Source of the DNA: Verrucomicrobiia bacterium
GTDB lineage: Bacteria; Verrucomicrobiota; Verrucomicrobiia; Verrucomicrobiales; Akkermansiaceae
Direction: 5' to 3'
Length of the DNA: 64,000 nucleotides
NCBI GenBank assembly: GCA_030432565.1
Contig: JAUIGV010000021.1
Span: 1-64,000 of the forward strand
In this document: positions 42,151 through 50,088 of the stretch, piece by piece
Layout: every line of letters begins with the position of its first letter
Numbering within the stretch: the stretch's first letter is position 1
The notes under the pieces: model-generated
Told to the model about the DNA's origin: nothing
Databases searched by the model: none
What the model saw: only the letters and a program-made list of their open reading frames with translations
Translations under genes and position numbers: made by a program

Positions 42151-42561
42151 ATGTCCAGCGGAATTAGCGTCGTTTGCGAGCCCGAGATTGAAGATCTTGA
42201 AGGCTATTTTGAGGAATTGGCAGCAGTCTATGAAGAACTGGCGGCTCTCCTGAAAGACGAAGGAGTGGATATCCTCCCCTATCTTTTTTGCCCTGACAGT
42301 GATCTCTCCGACGAGGAGGCGGACGCGGCCGGATACACAAAGGAAGACAAAGCCATTATGAAGATCATCGTGACCGAGGATTTCCATGACGCCGACGAGG
42401 TTTACGATGACATCAACACCGCTGCGGATCTGGTTCGCGCGATGGATGACGATCTTTTTGAGAATGGAAAAAAAGCCCTCCTCGACGATCTCGAAGGACT
42501 TGCTGAGACCCTGGAAATCCCGGTCGAGGAAAAAGTCACCGTCCAACTTCTCCGGGGATAA
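42151..42561 (+). CDS. Highly acidic small soluble protein
   Basis: A 136-residue protein with 39 Asp/Glu and only about 9 Lys/Arg, so strongly negative. It is helical, without signal peptide or membrane segment. Acidic clusters include PEIEDLEGYFEE and SDLSDEEADAAGY; the two Cys are at residues 9 and about 47. I recognise no family. A rho-independent terminator follows 29 bp after the stop. Possible roles are a cation-binding or DNA-mimic protein, but the sequence gives no direct proof. Confidence 0.6.
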   Translation: MSSGISVVCEPEIEDLEGYFEELAAVYEELAALLKDEGVDILPYLFCPDSDLSDEEADAAGYTKEDKAIMKIIVTEDFHDADEVYDDINTAADLVRAMDDDLFENGKKALLDDLEGLAETLEIPVEEKVTVQLLRG

Positions 42562-42589
42562 ATCCGACTTCGGAAACAGTTCAAAAATA

Positions 42590-42627
42590 AAAGCCGGGCA
42601 GAGTCTACTCCGTCCGGCTTTCTTTTT
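42590..42627 (+). terminator. Intrinsic terminator
   Basis: AAAGCCGG (42590-42597) pairs with CCGGCTTT (42614-42621) and is followed by a T-rich run to 42627. It ends the acidic-protein gene; because the opposite strand has a T-rich stretch on the other side, it may also serve the convergent outer-membrane gene. Confidence 0.75.
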
Positions 42628-42647
42628 GGATGCCGAATCACCCTCCT

Positions 42648-43226
42648 CTAAAAACGAAATCCAATTGAGAGATCGTAAGCGGTGGTGTCCTCAGTCAGGA
42701 ACTGGTCATCCAAAAGCGAAAAGTCCTCCCTCCAGAGATGCCTGACACCAATCTGCGCGACGAAACTTTGACCAATCCTGGCCCGGAAACCAACGAAGGC
42801 CTGACCAACAAAATTGGTATCGGAATCGATCGAAAAATCAAAGCGGTCATCCAAACTGACATACTCGATTCCGGCTCCGGCTCCTGCGTAAAAGGAAACC
42901 GCGCTGCTTAACTTGGCTTCCAGTTCGTAGTTCAGCGTAAAGTTGGAAAAATCGATATCACCATCTTCAAAAAAGGTCCGCCCGCCACGCCCCACGAATT
43001 CGAGTTCGGCATCATCGGAATGTCCCAGAAACTCGAAAAACAAGTTGTGGGCGAAGGCATCGTCCTCATAAACCGTTCCCCGTAGTTGCAGAAAGCCATA
43101 AGCCTGACCGGGACTTTCCATATATCCTCCGCCAAGCATGATTCCACCATTGATTCCGGCGAACTGGGCCTGAGAGGCGGAGGTGAGTCCCACGATTCCC
43201 ATCATTGTCATCAGTGTCTTTTTCAT
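42648..43226 (-). CDS. Outer membrane beta-barrel protein
   Basis: A 192-residue exported protein. Signal peptide MKKTLMTMMGIVGLTSASQA is followed by alternating strands (GINGGIMLGGGYMESPGQ, VSFYAGAGAGIEYVSL, FVGQAFVGFRARIG), and the C-terminus ends in a Phe (YDLSIGFRF), the outer-membrane insertion signal. About eight strands are expected, as in OmpA/OmpX-type small barrels. It is the last gene of the vWA-HAD-lipoprotein-barrel run, 18 bp after the lipoprotein stop. Role unknown; porin or adhesion are possible. Confidence 0.82.
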   Translation of the reverse strand: MKKTLMTMMGIVGLTSASQAQFAGINGGIMLGGGYMESPGQAYGFLQLRGTVYEDDAFAHNLFFEFLGHSDDAELEFVGRGGRTFFEDGDIDFSNFTLNYELEAKLSSAVSFYAGAGAGIEYVSLDDRFDFSIDSDTNFVGQAFVGFRARIGQSFVAQIGVRHLWREDFSLLDDQFLTEDTTAYDLSIGFRF

Positions 43227-43244
43227 AATTCTTTAACAGTTGGT

Positions 43245-43829
43245 TTAGTTTTTTATTTTGTACGAAGATGATCGTACCGAAGTCGGTCTTGACGATCCTC
43301 CGCCACGATATCCACCGCGCCTCCAGGGGCCCCATCCACCACCCCACCACCCGCGATTCACCCCAACGCCAACGCCAACCACGGGAGCAACCACTCCGCC
43401 GTTGGCATTCGGTGGCTGAACATCCGCAGGCAGCAGCTCCTTGTAGCGATCACGATAGGACTTCGAAGCGTCTTTCACAGTATAAATGGTGAAACCGGAC
43501 TGACTGGCCACATTGGGAATCAGCGCTCCTTTCTCGGCGTAAATCTTGCTCCGATTGACTCCTTTTTTGAAGCCCACGAGTGCTCCACCGGCCTCGACGA
43601 AGTAGCGATTTCTGGAGCTGTATAAAACCTCCAGGGTACTACCGTTTGGAATGAAGACATCACTGTCCACAACGGTTTTGTTGACCGTTCGTCCCGGAGG
43701 AGCTTTCAAATCGGCACCAACTGTTCGCGAGCCGGAGCAACTTGCAAGAAACAAAGCCGGGGCCGCAAAGAAGAGGAAACGCGCAACACGCACGTAGATT
43801 GAAACGGGGGAGCCAGGTTTTTTATTCAT
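43245..43829 (-). CDS. Lipoprotein with glycine-rich tail
   Basis: A 194-residue lipoprotein with a long signal and lipobox Cys31 (ALFLASCSG). The centre (DVFIPNGSTLEVLYSSRN, FVEAGGALVGFKKGVN, KIYAEKGALIPNV) is beta-rich. The last 45 residues are Gly/Trp/Arg-rich (GVNRGWWGGGWGPWRRGGY), low-complexity and probably disordered or RNA/polysaccharide-binding. It is 18 bp before the outer-membrane barrel gene and 39 bp after the HAD gene, so probably in one transcript. No family is recognised. Confidence 0.65.
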   Translation of the reverse strand: MNKKPGSPVSIYVRVARFLFFAAPALFLASCSGSRTVGADLKAPPGRTVNKTVVDSDVFIPNGSTLEVLYSSRNRYFVEAGGALVGFKKGVNRSKIYAEKGALIPNVASQSGFTIYTVKDASKSYRDRYKELLPADVQPPNANGGVVAPVVGVGVGVNRGWWGGGWGPWRRGGYRGGGSSRPTSVRSSSYKIKN

Positions 43830-43868
43830 GGGTAGGGAAACTTTCGCCAGACTCTCCCATGCTCCATG

Positions 43869-44510
43869 TTAGAGGCAAGCCAGAATCGCCGACGGTTCAG
43901 TATAGTCATCAAACCGGAGAGCAGTTTCAATCACCGGCCCGATCCCGACCAACTTCCACCCCAGATTACTCGTCGCTTCGACATCCCAGGGGGCATCCCC
44001 AAAGTAAATCACTTCGGTAAACCGTGCCTGATGGGCACGGGCCGCACGATCGAGAGCCTGAAGCATAATATGCTCACGAACCACCGCATCCGAGGAACTC
44101 GCAAGAGGCAGGCCTGCGATATCAAAACCCGCCGTCTCCAGCTTGTAGCGCGCGGAAGCTTCGTGCGCCCCGGTGGCAAAAGCCACAGCATGATCCGGAG
44201 ATTCCACCAGAGAGTTCACAAACTCGATGGCGCCCGGAATGGCCTGAAATAACGACCTTGGTTGTTCCCGGAGGCCTTTCACAAGGTGCTCGTGAAAGGC
44301 CTTGGTGAGTGCTCCGCTCATTGGCCGGTCGCAGTAACGCTGGGAAATTTCCTGGGCTACTCCACTGTCGGTGACGAACTGGTATTGGGACCAGTCGGTT
44401 TCAAAATCTTCCACACCCAGAACTTCCCGCACGGCCCGAATGAAACACTCGGAATCGACCGCATTGGTCTGCGTAAGAGTGCCGTCGATATCAAAGATCA
44501 CGACTTTCAT
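43869..44510 (-). CDS. HAD-superfamily hydrolase, phosphatase-like
   Basis: A 213-residue haloacid-dehalogenase phosphatase. Motif I is VVIFDIDGTLTQT with the nucleophile D6 and acid/base D8; motif II is AFATGAHEAS with Thr; the Lys of motif III is less clear; motif IV is VIYFGDAPWDVEA with the metal-binding Asp residues. The cap domain sits between motifs I and II, as in phosphoglycolate phosphatases. Its ATG overlaps the vWA stop by one base (TGATG), so the two are translationally coupled. Substrate unknown. Confidence 0.88.
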   Translation of the reverse strand: MKVVIFDIDGTLTQTNAVDSECFIRAVREVLGVEDFETDWSQYQFVTDSGVAQEISQRYCDRPMSGALTKAFHEHLVKGLREQPRSLFQAIPGAIEFVNSLVESPDHAVAFATGAHEASARYKLETAGFDIAGLPLASSSDAVVREHIMLQALDRAARAHQARFTEVIYFGDAPWDVEATSNLGWKLVGIGPVIETALRFDDYTEPSAILACL

Positions 44511-45586
44511 CAGTCATAATCGGAACTCGTCATGTCTTCCGCAGAACTGCCGACAAGGCGCTTGCCCTTGTAGATCATCGAGAACTTGCCACCGGTTTCC
44601 TCGGCGATCATGAGGAGCTGCCCGGCAGGAGTCCCCGGGAGCTCAAAGGCGATGGTATCGATTGGGATCCCCTCGGGATTGAGTTCCTCCATCTTTTCAA
44701 GAACATAATCCGCATCGGTCGGCTCTCCGTCGGAAAGAAGGTATACGATATTTGGGTTGGGGGTCATGGAGAAAGCCATCTTAAGAGGAGGATACCAATT
44801 GGTTCCACCTTGGGCCGGCATTTTTTGGATCGCGTCCACGACGACTCCCTTGAGGCGCTCCGAGGCAGGATACCAGTTCACGTCAGGGACTTTTCCATTT
44901 CCACGGAACCCTTTCATGTAGTGGTTCGGGCCTTCGGTATCGATGGTCCAACCGGTGGTTGAGAAGAAAATCACGGAGACGTTCATGCTGGCTGGAAGAG
45001 CATTGATGGAGCGCACCAGCTCCTTCTTGAGAGCCTGGATTCGCGTTCCACCCCCGCCCTCGGCGTCCGACTCCATGGAGCCCGAAAAATCGACGATAAA
45101 AACGACGTTCCTTCCCTTTCGGCGACTGCCAAAAAAGGTCGCTCCACCGCCGCCATCGCCATCACCTTCACCGGTTCCAAATCCGGGACCAAAGTCTTCT
45201 TCCATGCCAAACATGCTGTCGGGATTTGCGGTCACCGGAATGGGGACAGCCACCGGAGATTGCGACTGCGACGCAATGACCTTGGCCATCGATGAACTCG
45301 CCCCCGGAGGTTTCGGCTGGGCGTTGTTCGTCAATTCCTTCATCCTGACCGGCGGTTCCTCCTCCGGGGTGGCGGCCTGATAGGTCACGATCTGGGGGAT
45401 ATTCTTGGTGGTGGGAATCATCGCGATGAGCCACAGAATCGCGATCACCACTCCAAATCCGAGAAGACCGGTCACTGCCGATTGAATACTCTCCTGCCGG
45501 CGCTGGCGCTCCACAGCCATCTTGACGGCATGGCTATTCGCCGCCAATTGCGCGGTATCAGTCTCGGTCACATAAATGTCGCTCAT
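44510..45586 (-). CDS. Membrane-anchored von Willebrand factor A protein
   Basis: A 358-residue protein. One membrane helix (VTGLLGFGVVIAILWLIAMI, about 38-57) is followed by a Pro-rich and Gly/Asp-rich linker and a vWA domain from about 158. The metal-ion-dependent adhesion site is intact: D166-F-S168-G-S170, Thr in AQGGTNWYPP, and Asp in LLSDGEPTDAD. vWA domains bind proteins through a divalent cation. The linker GFGTGEGDGDGGGGATFFGSR is low-complexity. It begins the vWA-HAD-lipoprotein-barrel run; a partner such as a MoxR ATPase is not present. The topology would place the vWA domain outside the cytoplasm. Confidence 0.88.
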   Translation of the reverse strand: MSDIYVTETDTAQLAANSHAVKMAVERQRRQESIQSAVTGLLGFGVVIAILWLIAMIPTTKNIPQIVTYQAATPEEEPPVRMKELTNNAQPKPPGASSSMAKVIASQSQSPVAVPIPVTANPDSMFGMEEDFGPGFGTGEGDGDGGGGATFFGSRRKGRNVVFIVDFSGSMESDAEGGGGTRIQALKKELVRSINALPASMNVSVIFFSTTGWTIDTEGPNHYMKGFRGNGKVPDVNWYPASERLKGVVVDAIQKMPAQGGTNWYPPLKMAFSMTPNPNIVYLLSDGEPTDADYVLEKMEELNPEGIPIDTIAFELPGTPAGQLLMIAEETGGKFSMIYKGKRLVGSSAEDMTSSDYD

Positions 45587-45658
45587 GATCTTGGCCTCAT
45601 TCTAATAAAGGTAGAACGCACTGGCGAGGAGATTCCATAGCGCAAATCTTGCAATCAG

Positions 45659-45697
45659 AAAAAAAACGCCCCGCCGGAAAAAACCGGCAGAGCGTTT
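45659..45697 (-). terminator. Intrinsic terminator for the large exported-protein gene
   Basis: On the minus strand, AAACGCTCTGCCGG and CCGGCGGGGCGTTT form a 14-bp stem with two G-T pairs (plus 45664-45677 and 45684-45697), a T6 loop and a following T-run. It lies just downstream of the 731-residue gene and upstream of the vWA gene on the same strand, so it insulates the two. Confidence 0.85.
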
Positions 45698-45720
45698 AAG
45701 AAACGGTTCCTTAAATCGAT

Positions 45721-47916
45721 TTACTTCAAGTTGAAGTGAATCGAAGTCCTGGCTTCTCCATTCTCCATGCGGGTGTGAGCCGTCATGTCCTTGAACTGGG
45801 CAAAGGCTGCGAGAAACTTCTGAATCAGTGGAAGGTTCTCGTTAAAGTCGTCGCGCATGTATTCGTTCTCAAAGATCTCCTCCGAGTTCTCCTTCAGGAG
45901 CTTGACCCAATACTCGGCCATTTCGTGAGCGGCCGAGAAATCAATGCGGGTGTAGCTTCCCTTGCGAACAGGGACGTCGCCGCCGGCCACGAGCTTCTTG
46001 TCGAGCTCGGCGATGAACTTCTGGGACGTTGAGAAATAGAAGTGCTTGTCGGACATTCCAACCACCGGACGGGCGTCCTTGGTCGAGAACTGGATTGCCG
46101 TGCTGTAGTAGGTGACACCATCTTTCGTGTTGTCATCGAACTCCTGCATCGGAATTTCAGTCCCCTGGACTTCCTTAACCGTCTTGAGAATATTGCTGAT
46201 GGAGCCCTCAATTTTCTTCCAGGCGGTCGACATTTTCTCACGATCAGTCACGGGAGTTACATAAGCAATGCGAGGAATCAACCCCTTCTCGATGATCGCT
46301 CCGGGAACCTCCGGGACGCGGGGTAGAGTTCCCTTGGTATCGATGATCAAAGCTCCTTCGTCACCGGTTCCCTGGGCCCAGTCGGTCGTCAGGGCAGTCC
46401 AGATATTCTTAAGGTCTCCGGCGGCCATTTCGTCGAACATCTTAAAGCCTTCGCGGAAGTCCCGGAAGTCGCCATCATCGATCTCCATTTCGGCCACCCG
46501 CGATGCCATCAAATAAGTGGCCTGACCGAGCGAATCCATCATATCATGCACCTTTCCGGTGAACTCGGGATTCGAGCGGCTGTTGCTGAAGAAAACAACG
46601 CCATCCATGTCACCAAGTCCCGCAAAGCTGTGGGCGGTCTCGGTATCGATCGAAGGAAGATTGCTTCCGCCGTGGCTTTCAATCTTGAAGCCATCTTCGA
46701 TGAAGGCCACCGAACCGGTTCGGCTGAAATCAAACATATCAAAGATTTTGTCCTCAACTCTGGCCACGTGACCGAGAAGAGCCTGAATGTCGCGGGTGTC
46801 ACCAAAAACCTCTGCCTCGGCGAGTCCGGCCTTCAACCCCTTGGCCATCGATGAGAGAACTTCGTTTGCTCCTCCGATGGTTTTCATCGCTTCCTCCTCG
46901 CCAAACACCAGCATGCGGATGTCCTTGTCGATGTAATCATTGAGGAAATCCATCCCTTCATTCGCCAAGAGCGAATCCTCGGGCTTGGCCGGGAATTTCA
47001 GTCCATCAAGGGAATCGCCAAGATAGACAACGATGTAGCTGCCCTTCACCCCGATCGCGATGTTGAGGTTCTTCTTGGCCACAGCGGCCAAGACCCGGTC
47101 AACCATGGCACGGGATCCGAAGAATTCGGTCATCTCTTGCTTGGTGTCCTCATCGGCCAAGGCGGCCAACTTCTTGCCGCTAATGGTCATCCCGTTCAAA
47201 GCAACGCCATCCTTCTCCATTTCGATTTCGTCAAAAGGAGCTTCTTCTCCGAGGTCAAAGAGCGAAAGGATTCCACCGATCATCATCTCGGAAATTTGGG
47301 TGCGCATCTCCTCGTCGCTCACCTTGAAACCAATCGTTACGGGAGGCATCTTGGACTTCTCAAAAATTGGAACTCCGGCTTCCGGATCGCCCAAAATAGA
47401 ACTAAACATCGACATTGCGATGCCCTGCATCTCATCGGGATTGGCATCATCATCCATGGTCAGGGCTGCCATCTTCACCATCATTTTCATTTGATGGAAG
47501 GAAGACGAACTGTTGATGGCTTGGAGGTTTACCGCCTGATCACCGGCCGTATCGCCAAAGGCGGCAAAGATCTCCTCTCCAATCACGGCCTTTAAAATCT
47601 GAAAATCCTGATCCTCTTCAAGCTCTCCAAGATCTTCACCCTGATCGGCCATCATCTGGACCATGACCTTGCCCAGATCGGTCTTTAAAAGGCGCTGATA
47701 CATGTCATATCCTCCAAGAATCGAGAAATAACCCTCGCTGTTCTTGGGGACATGAGCCGCAAAGCCCAGCTTTTTGATAACGGCCTCGGGAGTCACTTTG
47801 GCCGTTGAAGTTGATTCGGTCTCATTTTGGATCAAATGAGTCGCCGGCTCTCCCCGGGAAGGAAGGATGAGTAGACCTCCCGCAATCACAGGGAGGAGTG
47901 TTGTGTTTAGTTTCAT
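45721..47916 (-). CDS. Large exported protein of unknown function, DUF3352-like
   Basis: A 731-residue exported protein (signal about 1-24, MKLNTTLLPVIAGGLLILPSRGEPA). The chain is rich in Asp, Glu and Met, with two similar halves of alternating helix and strand: FAAHVPKNSEGYFSILGGYDMYQ at the start and IAYVTPVTDREKMSTAWKKIEGS in the second half both recall periplasmic proteins of the DUF3352 type, whose function is unknown. No catalytic or lipobox motif is seen. It is expressed alone, with a clear terminator and a TATAAT about 40 bp upstream of the ATG. Confidence 0.65.
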   Translation of the reverse strand: MKLNTTLLPVIAGGLLILPSRGEPATHLIQNETESTSTAKVTPEAVIKKLGFAAHVPKNSEGYFSILGGYDMYQRLLKTDLGKVMVQMMADQGEDLGELEEDQDFQILKAVIGEEIFAAFGDTAGDQAVNLQAINSSSSFHQMKMMVKMAALTMDDDANPDEMQGIAMSMFSSILGDPEAGVPIFEKSKMPPVTIGFKVSDEEMRTQISEMMIGGILSLFDLGEEAPFDEIEMEKDGVALNGMTISGKKLAALADEDTKQEMTEFFGSRAMVDRVLAAVAKKNLNIAIGVKGSYIVVYLGDSLDGLKFPAKPEDSLLANEGMDFLNDYIDKDIRMLVFGEEEAMKTIGGANEVLSSMAKGLKAGLAEAEVFGDTRDIQALLGHVARVEDKIFDMFDFSRTGSVAFIEDGFKIESHGGSNLPSIDTETAHSFAGLGDMDGVVFFSNSRSNPEFTGKVHDMMDSLGQATYLMASRVAEMEIDDGDFRDFREGFKMFDEMAAGDLKNIWTALTTDWAQGTGDEGALIIDTKGTLPRVPEVPGAIIEKGLIPRIAYVTPVTDREKMSTAWKKIEGSISNILKTVKEVQGTEIPMQEFDDNTKDGVTYYSTAIQFSTKDARPVVGMSDKHFYFSTSQKFIAELDKKLVAGGDVPVRKGSYTRIDFSAAHEMAEYWVKLLKENSEEIFENEYMRDDFNENLPLIQKFLAAFAQFKDMTAHTRMENGEARTSIHFNLK

Positions 47917-47956
47917 AGTCGGTGTTTTGTATACGCGGCGAAGCGTAGTTTGGTTA

Positions 47957-47962
47957 ATTATA
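47957..47962 (-). promoter_or_regulatory. Possible -10 element of the large exported-protein gene
   Basis: A perfect TATAAT (reverse complement of ATTATA) in an AT-rich stretch is 40 nt before the ATG at 47916. No good -35 hexamer is seen at 16-18 nt spacing, so the assignment is tentative. Confidence 0.35.
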
Positions 47963-48180
47963 AAAATCGAAGCATTTTGGACCTATTGTTCATCTGTGGG
48001 CGATTTCATCGCATATCCAACTTGCAAAGACAAATGAGTCGTTGAATTCGATGGGGTTTCAGTGCCATGGGAAGATATCGGGGGCTTTGCGCGGAGCTTG
48101 CGGGGGGAATTTGACCATGCCTACTCGGTCCGTCATTCCGCGTTTACGTATGCCGCAAGCAATCATAATGCCATTCTTGA

Positions 48181-48348
48181 TCAGCCGTTCCGATCCCTTC
48201 CAGCCATCCGGATTGGAGCCCTTGAAAAAATTCCGGGCATCCCCGGAAGCCTCCCTGCTATTCCGGGATGTTTGCTTTCCAGCGAATTAAGCCACCCTGC
48301 CAAAATCACCAACCCTAACCAAATCAGCCAGTTACCTAAAAAGATCAT
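48181..48348 (-). CDS. Possible 55-residue small membrane protein
   Basis: An ATG at 48348 opens MIFLGNWLIWLGLVILAGW, a clear hydrophobic segment, followed by PGIAGRLPGMPGIFS. The hydrophobic start and the GRLPG motif faintly resemble short DUF2905-type membrane proteins, but the family's terminal part is absent. It could be a decayed copy. Weak evidence only. Confidence 0.2.
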   Translation of the reverse strand: MIFLGNWLIWLGLVILAGWLNSLESKHPGIAGRLPGMPGIFSRAPIRMAGRDRNG

Positions 48349-48463
48349 GTTCGCAATCAAACCCGGAAACACCCATTCGCCACGGATTCAAACCCAACCC
48401 TTCATTCTTTTTCATTCATAAAAGTTGCAATTTTCAGTATTTAGTGAAAGTTCACCTGTGCCG

Positions 48464-49465
48464 ATGACAACCAACCGTGAAACCGTCAACCCAGGGCTTT
48501 TTCCCTTCGATCTGATCCGTCCTCACATCGAGAAAGTCGAAGCCCGCATCCGCGAGCAAGTGCGTGATTTCGATCCCGGCGTGGAGCCCTACATGGAATA
48601 TATCTGCGAAACCAGCGGCAAACGTATCCGTCCTGCCCTCGCGGTCCTCACCGGCGGTGCGACCGGAGGCTTGCAAGACGATCACATCAATCTCGGCGTA
48701 ATCCTGGAGCTCATCCACATGGCGACCTTGGTTCACGATGATATCATTGACGGCGCTTCTTCACGCCGAAAAGTCCCCACTGCCAACGCAAAGTGGGGAA
48801 ACGGCATGGCTGTCCTCTTGGGCGACGCCCTCTTCTCGCACGCCCTCAAGCTCTCGACCGACTTCAATGATCTCGCGCTGAGCCGTGCCATCAGCCTGGC
48901 CTCCCGCGAAGTCTGCCAAGGCGAAATCCTCCAAACCCAGCGCCGCTTCGACCTCAACGTCACCAAAAAAGACTACTTCAAGATGATCGAGATGAAGACC
49001 GGGGCCCTCTTCGCCGCCGCCTGCCAACTCGCCGCTGTCATCTCCGACACCTCCAAGGCCGTCAGCGATGCCATGTTCGACTACGGCATGAAGCTCGGCA
49101 CCGCCTACCAGATTTACGACGACGTGGTCGATCTCATCGGCTCCGAGGATCAAATCGGGAAAACCCTCGGTACCGATCTTGAAAAAGGAAAGCTCACCCT
49201 TCCGATTCTCAATCTCCTCGAGAGAGCCAATCCCAAGCAAAAGGAACAACTCTCCAAGCGCATCATCGAGCACCAACCGCTCGACCTTCCGGTCCTCGTC
49301 GGCATTGCCGAATACGAAGGCTCCATGTCCGACGCCATCGACACCGCCGCCCAACTCGTGGCCGAAGCCCGTGACACTCTCAAGCTCCTCAACGCCTCCG
49401 AATTCGCCGATGCCATGAACAACATCACCCTCTTCGTGGACCAACTCCTCGCCGGCTGTCGATAA
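48464..49465 (+). CDS. Polyprenyl diphosphate synthase (long-chain, all-trans)
   Basis: A 333-residue trans-prenyltransferase. The first Asp-rich motif is VHDDIIDGASSRR (D92, D93, D96 with Arg-Arg following), the second is QIYDDVVDLIGSE; GKRIRPAL and KGKLTLPI are the usual flanking motifs. It extends farnesyl or geranylgeranyl diphosphate by isopentenyl diphosphate to a chain used for menaquinone or ubiquinone side chains. Chain length cannot be fixed, though the residues before the first motif (LIHMATLVHDD, small Ala and Met) suit a long product. The ATG at 48464 is adopted over an earlier start. The cyclophilin gene follows after 41 bp. Confidence 0.92.
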   Translation: MTTNRETVNPGLFPFDLIRPHIEKVEARIREQVRDFDPGVEPYMEYICETSGKRIRPALAVLTGGATGGLQDDHINLGVILELIHMATLVHDDIIDGASSRRKVPTANAKWGNGMAVLLGDALFSHALKLSTDFNDLALSRAISLASREVCQGEILQTQRRFDLNVTKKDYFKMIEMKTGALFAAACQLAAVISDTSKAVSDAMFDYGMKLGTAYQIYDDVVDLIGSEDQIGKTLGTDLEKGKLTLPILNLLERANPKQKEQLSKRIIEHQPLDLPVLVGIAEYEGSMSDAIDTAAQLVAEARDTLKLLNASEFADAMNNITLFVDQLLAGCR

Positions 49466-49506
49466 GGCCTTTTCAGACGCTCGATTCGCGCTAGATTGTC
49501 GCCCAC

Positions 49507-49995
49507 ATGGATGACATCAAAATTACTATGCAGACCAGCAAGGGCGACATCAACCTCACCCTCTTCCCCGATGACGCACCCGTCACCGTTTGCTCCTTCC
49601 TCCACCTCGCCTCGCGCGGATTCTACAACGGACTGACCTTTCACCGTGTCATTCCCAACTTCATGATCCAAGGCGGCTGCCCGGATGGAAGCGGCCGTGG
49701 TAATCCCGGTTACAAATTCGAGTGCGAATGCAAGGCCCATCGCCGTCATGACAAGCCCGGCATCCTCTCCATGGCCAACGCCGGACCCAACACCAACGGC
49801 TCGCAGTTCTTCATCACCCATTGCCCCACCCCACACCTCGATGGAAAACACACCGTCTTCGGCGAGGTGACCGAAGGGCAGGACGTGGTCGACTCCATCG
49901 CCGGCGGTGATCTTATCAAGGAAATCGTCATCCACGGCGACACCACCGAGCTCTTCAAAGCCCACGAAAACCGCATCGCCGACTGGTCGAAGTAG
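49507..49995 (+). CDS. Cyclophilin-type peptidyl-prolyl isomerase
   Basis: A 162-residue cytoplasmic rotamase of the cyclophilin fold, no signal peptide. Characteristic segments are [23 protein letters not shown] (catalytic Arg in FHRV), [18 protein letters not shown] with the conserved Gln, and [20 protein letters not shown]. It accelerates proline cis-trans isomerisation during folding. Size matches PpiB. It is likely co-transcribed with the prenyl synthase, and a strong terminator follows 23 bp after the stop. Confidence 0.94.
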   Translation: MDDIKITMQTSKGDINLTLFPDDAPVTVCSFLHLASRGFYNGLTFHRVIPNFMIQGGCPDGSGRGNPGYKFECECKAHRRHDKPGILSMANAGPNTNGSQFFITHCPTPHLDGKHTVFGEVTEGQDVVDSIAGGDLIKEIVIHGDTTELFKAHENRIADWSK

Positions 49996-50017
49996 TTTTC
50001 CTCAAGCTCTTTTCAAT

Positions 50018-50052
50018 GCCCGCCCGGTCACTCACCCGGCGGGCCTTTTTTT
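50018..50052 (+). terminator. Intrinsic terminator after the cyclophilin gene
   Basis: GCCCGCC (50018-50024) pairs with GGCGGGC (50038-50044), extended inside by GGT/ACC beyond a mismatch, followed by seven T residues. It ends the prenyl-synthase/cyclophilin transcript. Confidence 0.9.
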
Positions 50053-50088
50053 CGGCACCACGCTATATGTAAATACATTGTAGACATT

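Larger units (their letters stand above)
47917..48463. other. 547-bp gap without a convincing gene
   Basis: This divergent gap contains promoter sequence for the minus-strand large exported gene and for the plus-strand polyprenyl synthase. A TATAAT lies at 47957-47962 on the minus strand. Short overlapping open frames on both strands (for example plus 48062-48421) show no recognisable domain. The sequence between 48060 and 48300 is rich in Pro/Gly-coding direct repeats of CCGGG and GGCAT-like words, possibly a decayed gene. Confidence 0.5.

Noticed and set aside
48062-48421. 119-codon plus-strand frame in the 47.9-48.5 kb gap
   Set aside because: Proline-rich, no domain, no ribosome-binding site, and it runs into the promoter region of the prenyl synthase.
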